Shown: positions 39,363 through 49,526, numbered from the stretch's first letter. The stretch is 62,733 nucleotides of DNA from Pseudomonadota bacterium (GCA_021792555.1 JAJYUL010000018.1:1-62733), one strand, 5' to 3'. The notes: a model not told the origin generated them from the sequence alone. Numbers and translations are program-made.

Positions 39363-39794
39363 CTATTCCGGCAGCGTGACGCCGGATCCGCCCATCTCGG
39401 CCGGCAGATCCTTCATCTTGGGCTGTCCGTCATGAATGCGCAGCACCGTCTCCTGGTAGTGCACGTGCACGCCCGGGCGGAATGAGAGCGTCGGCAGCAG
39501 CGCCGCATAGACATCGACGAGGCCGAAGCCCGGGTGATCCGTGAACAAGTGCCCGCCGCATGCGGTGCACCACTTGCGGTGGCTCTGCTGCGTCTTGTGG
39601 TAGCTGCCGATCGATTCGGCGCCCTGGGTGATCTGCAACGCCTCGGGTTTCCAGAGGGTGAACGCGTTGAGGGGTCCGGCGGACCAGTGCCGGCACGACT
39701 CGCAGTGGCAGTAGCCCATGGCGACCGGCTCACCGGTGACCTGAAAGTGGACCCGACCACAGAAACACGTGCCTTTGTGTACCGTTGCGCTCAT
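39363..39794 (-). CDS. GFA family zinc protein (CENP-V/Gfa)
   Basis: About 143 residues from the ATG at 39794 (an upstream ATG at 39812 adds six). It carries the zinc motifs CFCGRVHF, CHCESCRHW and WCTACGGHLF of the glutathione-dependent formaldehyde-activating (GFA) superfamily. Members bind two zinc ions; most have no proven substrate. Single gene, no operon partner. Confidence 0.85.
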   Translation of the reverse strand: MSATVHKGTCFCGRVHFQVTGEPVAMGYCHCESCRHWSAGPLNAFTLWKPEALQITQGAESIGSYHKTQQSHRKWCTACGGHLFTDHPGFGLVDVYAALLPTLSFRPGVHVHYQETVLRIHDGQPKMKDLPAEMGGSGVTLPE

Positions 39795-39994
39795 CCGAAG
39801 TCCCCCGAACATGTTCTGCCAACGAGCATATGACCGCTGTTGGCATGCGTCAATCCGACGGCGTCGTCACCGTCTGTTCATTACGGCGGCCGTGATGCGC
39901 TGACGCTGCGTGCACGGCGCACAGGTGCCCGCCGGCTCGGGGCCCGGGTGTTGCCCCCGGGGAGAGCCGGCGGGAGGAGCGCGGCCGCGACGGA

Positions 39995-40234
39995 TTACAA
40001 CTTCTGGTGGCTGCCGTCGCACAGCGGGCTGTGCGCCGTGTGCTTGCAGCCGCAGAAGTACACGGTGCCGCTCTTTTGCGGCTTGTGCTCGATTGGGGTG
40101 AATGCGCTGCCTTTGTGCGAGCCGTCGCAGAAGGGCTGGTTCTTGCTGCGGCCGCAGGCGCACCACCAATAGCTCTTGCCTGCTTGCACTTCGACGGCGT
40201 ACGGGGCTTTCTGGGCAATGGTTGCTTCGCTCAT
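39995..40234 (-). CDS. CDGSH iron-sulfur domain protein, two motifs
   Basis: A 79-residue protein starting at 40234. Two complete CDGSH sites are visible: [16 protein letters not shown] and [16 protein letters not shown], each with the 3-Cys-1-His set for a [2Fe-2S] cluster. It is a small tandem mitoNEET-like protein, likely a redox or cluster-transfer factor. Divergent from the LysR gene across about 270 bp. Confidence 0.9.
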   Translation of the reverse strand: MSEATIAQKAPYAVEVQAGKSYWWCACGRSKNQPFCDGSHKGSAFTPIEHKPQKSGTVYFCGCKHTAHSPLCDGSHQKL

Positions 40235-40506
40235 GTCAGGTTCCTGATTGTGCGGACGGGCGGATCGGCATCGGGGCGCCGGGGGCAAAGCCGGGACCGT
40301 CTGATGTGGGGCGCGGGCGCGCCCCATCGTCCGAGCTGTGCACACGGATTGCCGCCACCGGTGGCGGCTCTCGTGCGGCGGTAAGCGTAAGTGCTCGAAT
40401 TCATTGGCATCTTGCGCCTGCGGCACCGAGTCGCCGTCACTCTAGCGCAGCCGATTCGCGCGAAATAGGCGACAATCTGCAACAATTTGTTGCCAAAGTG
40501 ACACCA

Positions 40507-41412
40507 ATGGATCAGCTCGATGCCATGCGTCTGTTCGTGCGGGTGGCCGAGCAGGGCAGTTTCGCCGCGGTTGCGCAGCAGATGGGGCTCGCCCGCTCGG
40601 TCGTCACCCGCCGCATCAGCGCCCTCGAGGCTCGCCTGGGGGTCAAGCTCTTGGCCCGCAGCACGCGCCGGCTCAGCCTGACCTCCGCCGGCAGCCTGTA
40701 TCTGGAGAAGTGCCGCGACATCGTCAGCCTCGTCGAGGTGGCCGAGACGGGGCTCGATGCCGAGCGCCAGCGGCCGAGGGGCCCGATCCGCGTCAGCCTG
40801 CCGGTGAGCTTCGGGCAGCGTCACCTCGCGCCCGCGCTGCTCGAGTTCACCCGGCAGTATCCGCAGATCTCACTGAAGCTGGATTTCACGGATCGGCACA
40901 GTCACCTTATCGAGGACGGCATCGACCTCGCCATCCGCATCACCGAGCGGCTCGGGCCGCAGGCCGTCGCCCGCCGCCTGGGTTCGGTCGAGCGGGTCAT
41001 CCTCGCCTCCCCGGCCTACCTGCGGCGCTGCGGCGAGCCCCGCCACCCCGGCGAGCTGACGACGCACGAGTGCCTCGCCTATACCCTGGCATCCAGTGCG
41101 TCGTGGACCTTCATCCTGGATGGCGAGCGGCTCAACGTGCCGATTCGCGGACGCATCGAGGCCAACAGCGGCAGCGTGCTGGTGCAGGCCGCGATCGAGG
41201 GCCTGGGCATTGCCTGTCAGCCGCGGTTTCTCGCCGAGGAGGCGCTCGCCGACGGATCGCTGCGCGCGATCCTCACCGCTTATGCGCTGCCCGAGATCGG
41301 GATCTACGCCGTGCTGCCGGGCAACCGGCACATTCCGTTCAAGGTCAAGGCGCTGATCGATTTTCTGCGCGAGCGTCTGCGTCCCGGCGCGGGCGTGAGC
41401 ATTCCGCGATGA
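40507..41412 (+). CDS. LysR-family transcriptional regulator
   Basis: A 301-residue LysR protein. The helix-turn-helix covers residues 1-60 (MDQLDAMRLFVRVAEQGSFA, then LARSVVTRRISALEARLGVK) and the periplasmic-binding-protein-like effector domain follows. The frame is open far upstream, but the ATG at 40507 gives the canonical N-terminus. It may control the divergent CDGSH gene, as LysR proteins often act on divergent neighbours; no site was recognised. Confidence 0.9.
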   Translation: MDQLDAMRLFVRVAEQGSFAAVAQQMGLARSVVTRRISALEARLGVKLLARSTRRLSLTSAGSLYLEKCRDIVSLVEVAETGLDAERQRPRGPIRVSLPVSFGQRHLAPALLEFTRQYPQISLKLDFTDRHSHLIEDGIDLAIRITERLGPQAVARRLGSVERVILASPAYLRRCGEPRHPGELTTHECLAYTLASSASWTFILDGERLNVPIRGRIEANSGSVLVQAAIEGLGIACQPRFLAEEALADGSLRAILTAYALPEIGIYAVLPGNRHIPFKVKALIDFLRERLRPGAGVSIPR

Positions 41413-41574
41413 ACATCACTCTGGCGCACATCCCCGCGCGCGCGCATTCCGGACGGTTGCGGCGCGCAAGGCGGCGTGATACATGAATGCCGCGGAGGGC
41501 GTTGTCTCCAACACATCGAACACGAGCCCAGTCGGACCAAGGGCACGGCGTGATTGAGTCAACGGAACGAGACC

Positions 41575-42417
41575 ATGAGTGACGCATCATCAGGAACGTA
41601 CGAATCGCTACTGCATTTTCTTGCGCATCCGACGCTCCCTGAGCGCCCGTTGCGGCGGCTGACCGTATGGCCGTGGTTCGGCTGGCTGAGCCTGCTGCTG
41701 CTGCTGGGCTTTGCGGGCGGCCAGTTCGACAGCCTGATGGCGCACTGGTTCGGCTGGCGGGTCGCTCCCGACACGTTTCAGGCGTATCTGGTGACACACC
41801 CTTCGCTGCCGGCGGCCGGCATCGTGCTGGTGGCGCCGCTGTTCGAGGAGCTCGGCTACCGGGCGTTTCTCTCCACCGCGCCCGTGCCGGTGTTCGTTGG
41901 CCTGGCGTTCTTTCTCTGCTACACGTACCTGGGGCTTCGCCTCAATGTGGAGCACCCCTCGGCCGTCACCACCATCCATCATTACTTCGACGCGTTCTGG
42001 GCGCTGCTGCCGGCCGCGGCCGTGAGCGCGCTGCTGTACCGCTATGCGCGCGAGCCGGTGCTGGCGTTCTTCCGGCGCCACGGGGCGGCCGTGTTCTGGA
42101 TTTCCTGCGGGCTGTTCGGCGCGGCGCATGCGGCGATCTATTCGAACACGCCGCGGTGGTGGACCGTCGTACTCGCGCTGCCGCAGTTCCTGGTGGGCGT
42201 GGGGCTGGCCTACATCCGCATCGCCTTCGGCCTGCGCTGGAGCGTGATCACGCACCTGGCCTTCGACGGGCTCATCGTCTTCACCGCGTGGCTGTATCTG
42301 GCCACCCCGAGCGGCAGCATCCCGCGCGCAGCGGTGCAGCTGGTCTCGCTGCTCCTGGCGGTCGTGATCGTGGTGTACGGACTGATCGTCTCGTGGCGGG
42401 TGTTGCACAACCGTTAG
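41575..42417 (+). CDS. CPBP-family intramembrane metalloprotease
   Basis: About 280 residues with eight or so hydrophobic segments. The three CPBP/Abi motifs are present: EExxxR in FEELGYRAFLS, FxxxH in LFGAAHAA and HxxxD in THLAFDG. These proteases (CAAX prenyl-protease-like) cleave within the membrane; bacterial members serve in bacteriocin immunity or unknown roles. The ATG at 41575 is preferred to a TTG at 41554. No bacteriocin-like gene is adjacent. Confidence 0.75.
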   Translation: MSDASSGTYESLLHFLAHPTLPERPLRRLTVWPWFGWLSLLLLLGFAGGQFDSLMAHWFGWRVAPDTFQAYLVTHPSLPAAGIVLVAPLFEELGYRAFLSTAPVPVFVGLAFFLCYTYLGLRLNVEHPSAVTTIHHYFDAFWALLPAAAVSALLYRYAREPVLAFFRRHGAAVFWISCGLFGAAHAAIYSNTPRWWTVVLALPQFLVGVGLAYIRIAFGLRWSVITHLAFDGLIVFTAWLYLATPSGSIPRAAVQLVSLLLAVVIVVYGLIVSWRVLHNR

Positions 42418-42458
42418 CCCGCGCGCCGCGCTGGCAAGCGCGGCAAGGAGCAGGTGGC

Positions 42459-42996
42459 ATGCGCAGAATCCGCTTGGCCATGGTGGGCGGCGGGCGGGGA
42501 GCGTTCATCGGCGCGGTGCACCGCATCGCGGCGCGCCCGGACGATCATTACGAGCTGCTGGCCGGGGCGCTGTGCGCCGATCCGCTGCGCGCACGGCAAC
42601 CGCCAGGCCGAGTGGCGCACTGACCCGGCCCGGCAACGAGAGCGAGCTCGCCCCGCGCGTCTACGGCGAGAAGGGCGGCCTGCACTGGCGCCAGAGCGAG
42701 CCCGACCGGCTCCTCTACAGCGAGCCCGGCTGCCCGGGGGCGATCATCACCCGGGGTTCCCGTGCCGCGGGCGCATCACGCGTGTGCCGGCGGGGCATGC
42801 CGAGGGATATCTCGAGGCGTTCGCCACCGTGTATGCGCAGATTGCGCAGGCCATCCGCGCGGTGAGGCGCTTGCCGGGGCGCTCTGGTATCCGGACGCCC
42901 GGGATGGGTTGGACGGGGTGATGTGCGTCGATGCGCTGGTGCGATCGAGCGCTGCCGGCAGCGTCTGGACGCCGCTCCAGACCGTCCCCGCCTGAA
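42459..42996 (+). pseudogene. Gfo/Idh/MocA oxidoreductase, internal deletion and frameshifts
   Basis: A good ribosome site and ATG start MRRIRLAMVGGGRGAFIGAV, the N-terminal dinucleotide site of a Gfo/Idh/MocA enzyme. After about 50 residues the middle of the protein is missing. Recognisable C-terminal pieces follow in changed frames (LAPRVYGEKGGLHWRQSEPD, then AEGYLEAFATVYAQIAQAI and a final DARDGLDGVMCVDA). About half of a roughly 370-residue protein is lost, so it is not functional. Confidence 0.8.
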
Positions 42997-43073
42997 CGCA
43001 GTGCGCGTGTCGGCGGATTGAGGAGCCGGAGGGGGCGGGTCGCCGCACTCGCGCGAGGCGGCGACCCGCTCAT

Positions 43074-46000
43074 TCAGAGCAGGCGCTCTCCCGCGGCGGT
43101 GGCGGCCCGCAGACGGGCTTCGCCCTTGCGCGCGGCGCTCTCCAGGGTGTTGAACGCGGCGATCTGCGCCGGATCCGGCGAGCGGTAATCGAGGCCGATG
43201 CTCGACTGCAGGTAGGCGAGGAAACTCCGCAGCCGCACGTTGTGCAGGACGTCACCCTCGCTCGAGCGGATGTGCCGCTGCACGACCGCGCGGAGCGCCT
43301 CATGCAGTTCCTGGATCACCGGCGCCGCGGCGCCGGCGTCGATCCGGTGCGCGGCGACGGCCTTGACGAGCCGCCGGCGCAGCAGAATCGCTGCGTTGAT
43401 GTCCCGGTCGAGGATGTTCACGGTACGGTGCAGCGCGAGCTGCAGCGCCAGGTGCTGCTTGAGGATCGCCGCAGTCGTGTGCAGGCGCGGGTCGAGCTTC
43501 ACCTGGAACATCTGCCGGTAGGTGTGATCGCCGTAGCGCAGAACGACCGTGTAGCGGCCTGGATTGACCAGCGGCCCGACGGCGGTGCCCACCATGCCGT
43601 CGGTGTCCTCGGGCGGCTCCCACCCGATGACGTCCGTCGCATCGGCGTAGCGGAGATTCCACTGGAAGCGGTTCATGCCCGGCGTCACCGCCGTCATCTT
43701 GCGCTCGCCGATCTTCTTCGCCTGCGAGGGCAGCAGATTGTCACGTACCGTGGCCGGCAGCTTCTTCGCGTGTCCGCTCTTCAGGTGCAGCGTGTAGTGC
43801 TGCACCACCTCGCCCTGCGCATCGAGGAACCGCAGGCTCACGGGCGTCCGGCCGTCATAGTTCGCCGGCAGGTGGAAGAACACCGTGGCGCCGAACGGCG
43901 GGTTCGTGCCGACCGATTCGCGATGCTCGGCGCCGGGATCCTGCCCGTAGGCGTGCGTCAGCCACGCCGTCTGCGGCGCATAAAGATGGGCCGCGTCGGG
44001 CGCCGGCTGCGCCTCGTGCGACATCTGCTCGAGCAGCGCGAGGTCACCGAGGATCCAGAACGAGCGGCCGTGCGTGGCCGCCACCATCTCGCCCTCGCGC
44101 GTGTCGATGGCGAGGTCGCGTACCTGTACGTGCGGCAGGTTCAGGCCGAGCGGCATCCAGTCCGCGCCGCCGTCGAGACTCGCATACACCGTCTCGCCGG
44201 TGCCGAGGAACAGCAGCGACGCATCATCGGGGTCCTGCTTGATCACGAACACGTACTGATCGGCCGGCAGGCCGTGCGTCAGAGCCGTCCAGTGCCGTCC
44301 GTAGTCCGTGGTCTTGTACACGTACGGATGGTAATCGTCCCACATGTACCGCGAGGCGGTCAGATAGGCCGTGCCCGCGGCAACGTGCGACGGCTCGATC
44401 GAGGTGATCGTCGTCCACTCCTTCAGGTGCGGCGGAGTCACGAGGCGCCAGTGCTTGCCGCCGTCGACCGTCACATGCACCAGCCCGTCCTGCGAGCCGG
44501 CCCAGATCACCTGCGCGTTCAAGCGCGAGACCGCGAGCGCCGAGATGTCCGGAAAGACTTCCGCGCCCGTCTGATCGAGGTCGACCGGACCTCCGGTGGG
44601 ACCTTCGGTGGCGGGGTCGTTGCGCGTCAGGTCCGGGCTGATGACTTTCCAGGTGCGCCCGCCGTTGTAGCTCACCATGACGTACTGGGACGCGAGGAAC
44701 AGCTCCTTCGGGTCATCCGGCGAGAAGAAGATCGGATGGGTCCAGCCGAAGCGGTACTTCATCCGCGCCGCGTCCCCGCCGTCCATGTAGATGGGCGAGG
44801 GGCTCACGGAGCGGCGCACGCCGGTCAGCCGGTTGTACCGCTGCATGATCGTGTAGTAGTCGCTGCCGTAGGTCACGTAGCGGCTGTTCGGCTTCGGCGC
44901 GACGAACGAGCTTTCCCCGAGCGCGACCGAATGCCACGCGGACACCGGGATCGCTCCGCCCGGCATTGCGCTCGGGCCCTCGAACGAACCCTCGTCCTGC
45001 TGCGCGCCGAACACGTCGAACGGGAACGCGTCATCGATCGCGACATGGTAGAACTGGCCGGTCGGCTGATTGTGCTCGGTGCTCCAGGTCTTGCCGCCGT
45101 CCGTCGACACCGTCGCGCCGCCGTCGTTGCCGACCAGCAGGATGTCCGGATGGTGCGGGTTGATCCACACGATGTGGTTGTCGCCATGGCGCATGTGCAG
45201 CAGCGCGAACGCCTTGCCGCCGTCGTGCGACACCCAGACGCCATCGACGTTCGGAACGTACAGCGTGTTGGGGTTGGAGGGATCGACGTAGACGGTCATA
45301 TAGTAGAAGCCGCGCTGGCGCAGGCTCCAATTGGCGTTGACGCGCTTCCAGGTCCTGCCGCCGTTGGCGGAGCGGAACACCCCGCCGTGCTTGGCCTGAA
45401 TGATGGCGTAGACGATGTTGGGGTCGCTGGCGGCGACGGATACGCCGATGCGCCCGAGCACGCCGCGGGGCAGCCCGGGATTGCGCGAGATGTTCCTCCA
45501 GTGCGCCCCGCCGTCGGTGCTCTCATACAGGCCGCTGCCCGGTCCGCCGTCGATCAGCTTCCACGGCAGGCGCTGCGCCTGCCACATCGCCGCATACAGC
45601 ACCTGCGGATTGCGCGGGTCGATCGCCAGATCGATCGCGCCCGTCTTGGCGTTGACGTACAGCACCTTGTGCCAGGTTTTGCCGCCGTCTGTGGATTTGA
45701 AGACGCCGCGGTCGGGATCGGGCTTGAACACGTGGCCCATGGAGGCGACGTACACGATGTCCGGATTGTGCGGATCGACGACGATGGCGCTGGTCGTGCG
45801 CGTGTTGCGCAGGCCGGAGTACTTCCAGGTCTTGCCTCCATCGATGGACTTGAAGATGCCGTCGCCGGTGACCATGTCGCCGCGGATGTCTGCCTCGCCG
45901 GTGCCGACGTACAGCACGTTGGGATTGGAGGGCGCGACCGCAATCGCTCCGACGCTGCCGCTCGCCGACGTCCACTTTCCGTCGGTGATGTTATGCCAGC

Positions 46001-46259
46001 GCACGCCGTAGTCGGTGCTCTTCCAGACGCCGCCGTCGACCGCGCCCATGTAGAACAGGTTGCGCTTGTCCGGCACGCCGGCAACGGCCACCACGCGCCC
46101 GCCGATGTCCGGTCCGATGTTCCGCCAGGTCAGCTTGCCGTTGAGAAACTGCTGCAGCGGCGCGGCGTGTGCGCTGAGCGGTGCGCACAGCAGCGCGGCG
46201 AGCGCCGCGATCAGCGATCTGCTGCGGACGCGCCGCGCATCGGTATCGACCTCGAACAT
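43074..46259 (-). CDS. Large exported BNR/sortilin-like repeat protein
   Basis: A 1061-residue protein with a signal peptide (about 1-32, ending SAHA). The N-terminal two thirds are multiple BNR/Asp-box repeats, such as GVWKSTDYGVRWHNI, GIFKSIDGGKTWKYS and GVFKSTDGGKTWHKV, forming one or two beta-propellers like VPS10/sortilin and xyloglucanase folds. The C-terminal part is helical and ends in an Arg/Ala-rich segment. Commonly annotated as glycosyl hydrolase, but no catalytic pair could be assigned. Probably periplasmic or secreted. Confidence 0.85.
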   Translation of the reverse strand: MFEVDTDARRVRSRSLIAALAALLCAPLSAHAAPLQQFLNGKLTWRNIGPDIGGRVVAVAGVPDKRNLFYMGAVDGGVWKSTDYGVRWHNITDGKWTSASGSVGAIAVAPSNPNVLYVGTGEADIRGDMVTGDGIFKSIDGGKTWKYSGLRNTRTTSAIVVDPHNPDIVYVASMGHVFKPDPDRGVFKSTDGGKTWHKVLYVNAKTGAIDLAIDPRNPQVLYAAMWQAQRLPWKLIDGGPGSGLYESTDGGAHWRNISRNPGLPRGVLGRIGVSVAASDPNIVYAIIQAKHGGVFRSANGGRTWKRVNANWSLRQRGFYYMTVYVDPSNPNTLYVPNVDGVWVSHDGGKAFALLHMRHGDNHIVWINPHHPDILLVGNDGGATVSTDGGKTWSTEHNQPTGQFYHVAIDDAFPFDVFGAQQDEGSFEGPSAMPGGAIPVSAWHSVALGESSFVAPKPNSRYVTYGSDYYTIMQRYNRLTGVRRSVSPSPIYMDGGDAARMKYRFGWTHPIFFSPDDPKELFLASQYVMVSYNGGRTWKVISPDLTRNDPATEGPTGGPVDLDQTGAEVFPDISALAVSRLNAQVIWAGSQDGLVHVTVDGGKHWRLVTPPHLKEWTTITSIEPSHVAAGTAYLTASRYMWDDYHPYVYKTTDYGRHWTALTHGLPADQYVFVIKQDPDDASLLFLGTGETVYASLDGGADWMPLGLNLPHVQVRDLAIDTREGEMVAATHGRSFWILGDLALLEQMSHEAQPAPDAAHLYAPQTAWLTHAYGQDPGAEHRESVGTNPPFGATVFFHLPANYDGRTPVSLRFLDAQGEVVQHYTLHLKSGHAKKLPATVRDNLLPSQAKKIGERKMTAVTPGMNRFQWNLRYADATDVIGWEPPEDTDGMVGTAVGPLVNPGRYTVVLRYGDHTYRQMFQVKLDPRLHTTAAILKQHLALQLALHRTVNILDRDINAAILLRRRLVKAVAAHRIDAGAAAPVIQELHEALRAVVQRHIRSSEGDVLHNVRLRSFLAYLQSSIGLDYRSPDPAQIAAFNTLESAARKGEARLRAATAAGERLL

Positions 46260-46858
46260 TCAGACTCCCCTCTCGCCACTGGTGCACGGAACGGCGGGCG
46301 ATGTGAATCCAGCCAGCTTAACGAAGTGGTTCAGGGGTCGCAATGAAGGCCCGAGGGGCCATGTGCGGTGAGCTCTCGGCGCGCCGCAAGCGCGTCCGCG
46401 GTCGCGGCAGGGCGGGGGGCGCAAACACCGCGGGTCGATGATCGGAGAGAACCGAGCGATGAGGCGTGGGCGTGCGCAGGGCCGGCTCCGCCGGCGGCGG
46501 GTTGAGCGCTGTCTTGACCGCGCCGGCCGAACTCATGTGCCGGCGCGCAGCAGCCTAGGTGTGCCGGCCGGCGGGCATCCTGCGGCCCACGCGCTGTCGG
46601 GCGCGCGGCGGGGGGATCGTCACGCGTGGGGGGGGGTGGCGCCCGCATGGCGATTCCCGAGCGGCTCGGCATCCCGCGGGCTGCGGTGTGCGCCGCACGG
46701 TGGCAGCCGTACGCAGGTGCACGGTGTTCTGAATCCGGCACAGCTGCCGCGGCGTGCGGCGCCGGCCGCGCCCGCGGCGCAAAGCGGTTGTGGCCCTGCG
46801 CCGGCTGCCGCACTATGCGGCGGCAAGCCTTTCCGGCCGACTGCCGTAGGAGAATTCC
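46260..46858. other. Intergenic region, no recognisable gene
   Basis: About 600 bp between the BNR gene and the EthD-like gene. Several GC-driven open frames exist but none has a recognisable domain. Upstream signals of both flanking genes must lie here; no clear promoter pair was found. Confidence 0.4.
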
Positions 46859-47179
46859 GTGATCAAAGTTAGCGTGATGTACCCGAACACGCCCGGTGCC
46901 CGATTCGATCATGCCTACTACCGCGATCGTCACATGCCGCTGGTGAAGAGCCGGATGGGCGAGAAATGCCTGTACTACACGGTCGACAAGGGGCTCGCCG
47001 GCGGCGCGCCGGGTGCGCCGGCCACCTATGTCGCCATGTGCCACATTTTCTGTGATTCGGTCGAGGCGTTCGAGGCCGGCTTCGGGCCGCATGCGGCGGA
47101 GATCATGGCCGACATCCCGCGTTACACCGATCTGCAGCCCGTCATTCAAATCAGCGAAGTGGTCGTCGGCAAGAGCTGA
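46859..47179 (+). CDS. EthD family protein
   Basis: A 106-residue ferredoxin-like alpha/beta barrel protein. The pattern MIKVSVMYPNTPGARFDHAY and YRDRHMPLVKSRMG is typical of the EthD family. It starts at a GTG that follows AGGAG by 7 bases. EthD proteins were found with ether-degrading cytochrome P450s, but most family members have no known reaction. No P450 is nearby. Confidence 0.85.
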   Translation: MIKVSVMYPNTPGARFDHAYYRDRHMPLVKSRMGEKCLYYTVDKGLAGGAPGAPATYVAMCHIFCDSVEAFEAGFGPHAAEIMADIPRYTDLQPVIQISEVVVGKS

Positions 47180-47309
47180 GCCGACGCGTCGCCGGGGCCG
47201 CGGTGCGGATCAGGCGCGCGGGGCCGAGGTGTATCTCGCTGCGGGCGGATCGCGCCCCCGGGAAGATCGAGAGGGCGAGACCCGCGAGCGCCGTGGCGGG
47301 AATGGTCGC

Positions 47310-47667
47310 TTAGCCCCAACGTTGCGCCAGCGGTCCGCTCGCCACGATGCCGACGGCGGTGGCGAGCGCCAGCGCCGCATTGAGCAGCCCGACCGCCGCG
47401 CCTTCACTGAACGGAGTCAGACTCGCGCCGAGATCCGTGCCGGCGACGCTGAGCAGCGGCCGTGCGATGACGATGATTGCAAAGCCGACGGCTGCGCATT
47501 CACCCCGATTGATCCGGGCGGCGAGGCAGGGCATGAGCAGCAGAGCGAAGCCGCCGATGGGCAGCGGCAGGGCGGCGCGGTAAATGCGCCCGGCCCCGTA
47601 GCGCCCGGTGGGCCGGCCGGTCAGGACATACAGCGTGATGCCTGGCGCGGCGGGCCCGGCCGCCCGA
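47310..47667 (-). pseudogene. MFS transporter, C-terminal remnant
   Basis: The last 120 or so codons of an open frame resemble the C-terminal half of a drug-type MFS carrier: VLTGRPTGRYGAGRIYRAAL, hydrophobic segments LPIGGFALLLMPCLAARI, and LTPFSEGAAVGLLNAALALA. The N-terminal half is absent and the upstream part of the frame is low-complexity Arg/Ala. Likely a decayed gene. Confidence 0.55.
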
Positions 47668-47956
47668 ATGCATAACCTGCAAGAGCCTGCTCGATGAGCG
47701 GCTCGAGCACCTGCCGCAGCACCGACGTGCCGCCCGTCACTTCTCTCACCATGAGGAGGATAGCGACCGATTCGTGACGGCGCGCTCCTCTTGGCCGAGC
47801 GCGCCATGGACGTCGTGCGCCCGCAGCCGGTGGAGCGGTTGTGCGGGGTCATGCCGCGCCCGTACAATTTCCATCATCTGGCGGCTCCGGAGCGCTCGCT
47901 CGCGCGTCCGATGGACCGCCTCGGCCGGGAGGCGGATGCGATCATCCGATCAAGTC

Positions 47957-48229
47957 ATGGTGACTGCGATAATACTGATCAACGTCGAGCCGGCGCGCAC
48001 CTCCGCGGTGGCGGAGAATCTGAGCGAGATGCCGGGCATCGCCGAGGTTTACTCCGTGGCCGGCAACTTCGACCTCGTGGCCATCGTGCGCGTGAAGGAG
48101 AATGAGGCGCTGGCGGATCTGGTTGCGCAGCGCATCCGCGCCGTGCAGGGCGTGACGCGCACCGAAACCCTGATTGCCTTCCGCGCCTTTTCGCGCTACG
48201 ACCTGGTGAGCCTCTTCAGCCTCGACTGA
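47957..48229 (+). CDS. Lrp/AsnC ligand-binding domain protein without DNA-binding domain
   Basis: A 90-residue stand-alone RAM (Lrp/AsnC C-terminal) domain: VTAIILINVEPARTSAVAEN, then MPGIAEVYSVAGNFDLVAIV and TRTETLIAFRAFS. There is no helix-turn-helix. Such proteins bind amino acids or similar ligands and form dimers or decamers; their targets are mostly unknown. A short hairpin lies 53 bp after the stop. Confidence 0.85.
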   Translation: MVTAIILINVEPARTSAVAENLSEMPGIAEVYSVAGNFDLVAIVRVKENEALADLVAQRIRAVQGVTRTETLIAFRAFSRYDLVSLFSLD

Positions 48230-48281
48230 GACTCCTCGGGGGCGAGTGTGGGCCCCCCTCTGACCTGTTTCCGTCTAAACG

Positions 48282-48299
48282 CGGCCCCGCGAGGGGCCG
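48282..48299 (+). terminator. Short hairpin after the Lrp-like gene
   Basis: CGGCCCC and GGGGCCG form a 7-bp perfect stem with a GCGA loop. No T-run. Weak candidate transcript end. Confidence 0.35.
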
Positions 48300-48431
48300 T
48301 GTCCTGGTGAGCGGACGGGGTTGTCGAGGATGGCATCGTGCGCAGCCACGGGGATACCCCGTGAGCTTGGGCGGCGCGCACGTCCGGATGAGCCGCCCGC
48401 CTTGCGGGGCCAGGCTCCTCTTGTGCCCGAC

Positions 48432-49526
48432 TCAGTCGCGGGACGGATCAGCCGCCATCACGCGGTTGCGGCCCGAGGCCTTGGCGCGATACAGGGCCGC
48501 GTCGGCGTCCTCGATCAGCAGTTGCGCGCTGCAGCGCGGATCTGCCGTCTGGCGCGTGACGGCGCCGATGCTGACTGTCAGATGGCGCAGGCTCCAGCGC
48601 GCGCTCTGCACCTGCTGGCGGATCCGCTCGGCGAGCGCGAGTGCGCCGGCGCTGCCGGTTGCCGGCAGGATGATGAGGAATTCCTCCCCGCCGTAGCGCG
48701 CCACGATGTCCGCTTCGCGCGCCGTGGCGTAGAGGATCTCGGCGATGCGTCGCAGCGCCTCATCGCCTCGCAGGTGCCCGAAGCTGTCGTTGAACGCCTT
48801 GAATTGGTCGACGTCGATGAGCAGCAGCGACAGCGGCTCGCCGGTGCGCCCGGCGCGCGCCACGGCCTGGTTGAGCTGCTGCGTCAGGGCGAGTCGATTG
48901 TAAAGACCCGTGAGCGGATCGGTGATCGCCTGGGTATGCAGCTGCATGTTGAGCTTGCGCAGGCGGCTCTGGTACTCCTCGAGCTCGGTCTGATAGCGGC
49001 GCGCGGATTCGAGCGCCTGCTGCAGGGCGTGGTGCAGGGAGCGCAGCTTCAGCTGCGCAGCGGCCTGGCGGGCGAGTGCCTGCAGCGCCGCACGCTGCGG
49101 CGGCTCGAGGCGGCGGGGCTTGTGATCGAGCACGCACAGTGCGCCGATCGCGTGGCCCGCGTCGGTCACGAGCGGTGCGCCGGCGTAGAAGCGGACGTGC
49201 AGTTCGCCGGTCACCAGGGGATTGTCCGTGAAGCGGCTGTCGGCTGCGGTGTCCGGGACTTCCATGATGCGCCCGGGCTCGAGGATCGCGTGCGCGCAAA
49301 AGGAGAATTCCCGCGGGGTCTGCTCGAGTGAAGCGCCCCGCCGCGACTTGAACCACTGGCGGTCGCCGTCGACGAGACTGACGAGCGAGATCGGCGTGTC
49401 GCAGATCGTTGCCGCCAGCAGCGTCAGATCATCGAAGCCCTGCTCCGGAACGGTATCGAGGATCTCCAGGATGCGCAGCGCCTCGAGCCGCTCGGTCTCA
49501 TTGTCCGGGACTCGCGCGCTAATCAT
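48432..49526 (-). CDS. Diguanylate cyclase with GAF sensor domain
   Basis: A 364-residue protein. A GAF domain covers about 25-160, a short coiled linker (QTELEEYQSRLRKL) follows, and the GGDEF domain at about 195-360 has the active motif GGEEF (ARYGGEEFLI), so cyclic di-GMP synthesis is expected. No signal peptide or membrane segment. It is followed by a second cyclic di-GMP gene on the same strand, 233 bp away. Confidence 0.92.
   Translation of the reverse strand: MISARVPDNETERLEALRILEILDTVPEQGFDDLTLLAATICDTPISLVSLVDGDRQWFKSRRGASLEQTPREFSFCAHAILEPGRIMEVPDTAADSRFTDNPLVTGELHVRFYAGAPLVTDAGHAIGALCVLDHKPRRLEPPQRAALQALARQAAAQLKLRSLHHALQQALESARRYQTELEEYQSRLRKLNMQLHTQAITDPLTGLYNRLALTQQLNQAVARAGRTGEPLSLLLIDVDQFKAFNDSFGHLRGDEALRRIAEILYATAREADIVARYGGEEFLIILPATGSAGALALAERIRQQVQSARWSLRHLTVSIGAVTRQTADPRCSAQLLIEDADAALYRAKASGRNRVMAADPSRD

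Noticed and set aside
43242-46346. Long open frame antisense to the BNR-repeat gene
   Set aside because: Mirror of a repeat protein; Arg/Val/His-rich product with no domain or ribosome site.
46438-46872. Open frame before the EthD-like gene
   Set aside because: No domain, low-complexity Arg/Ala/Pro content and overlap with the well-supported EthD start.
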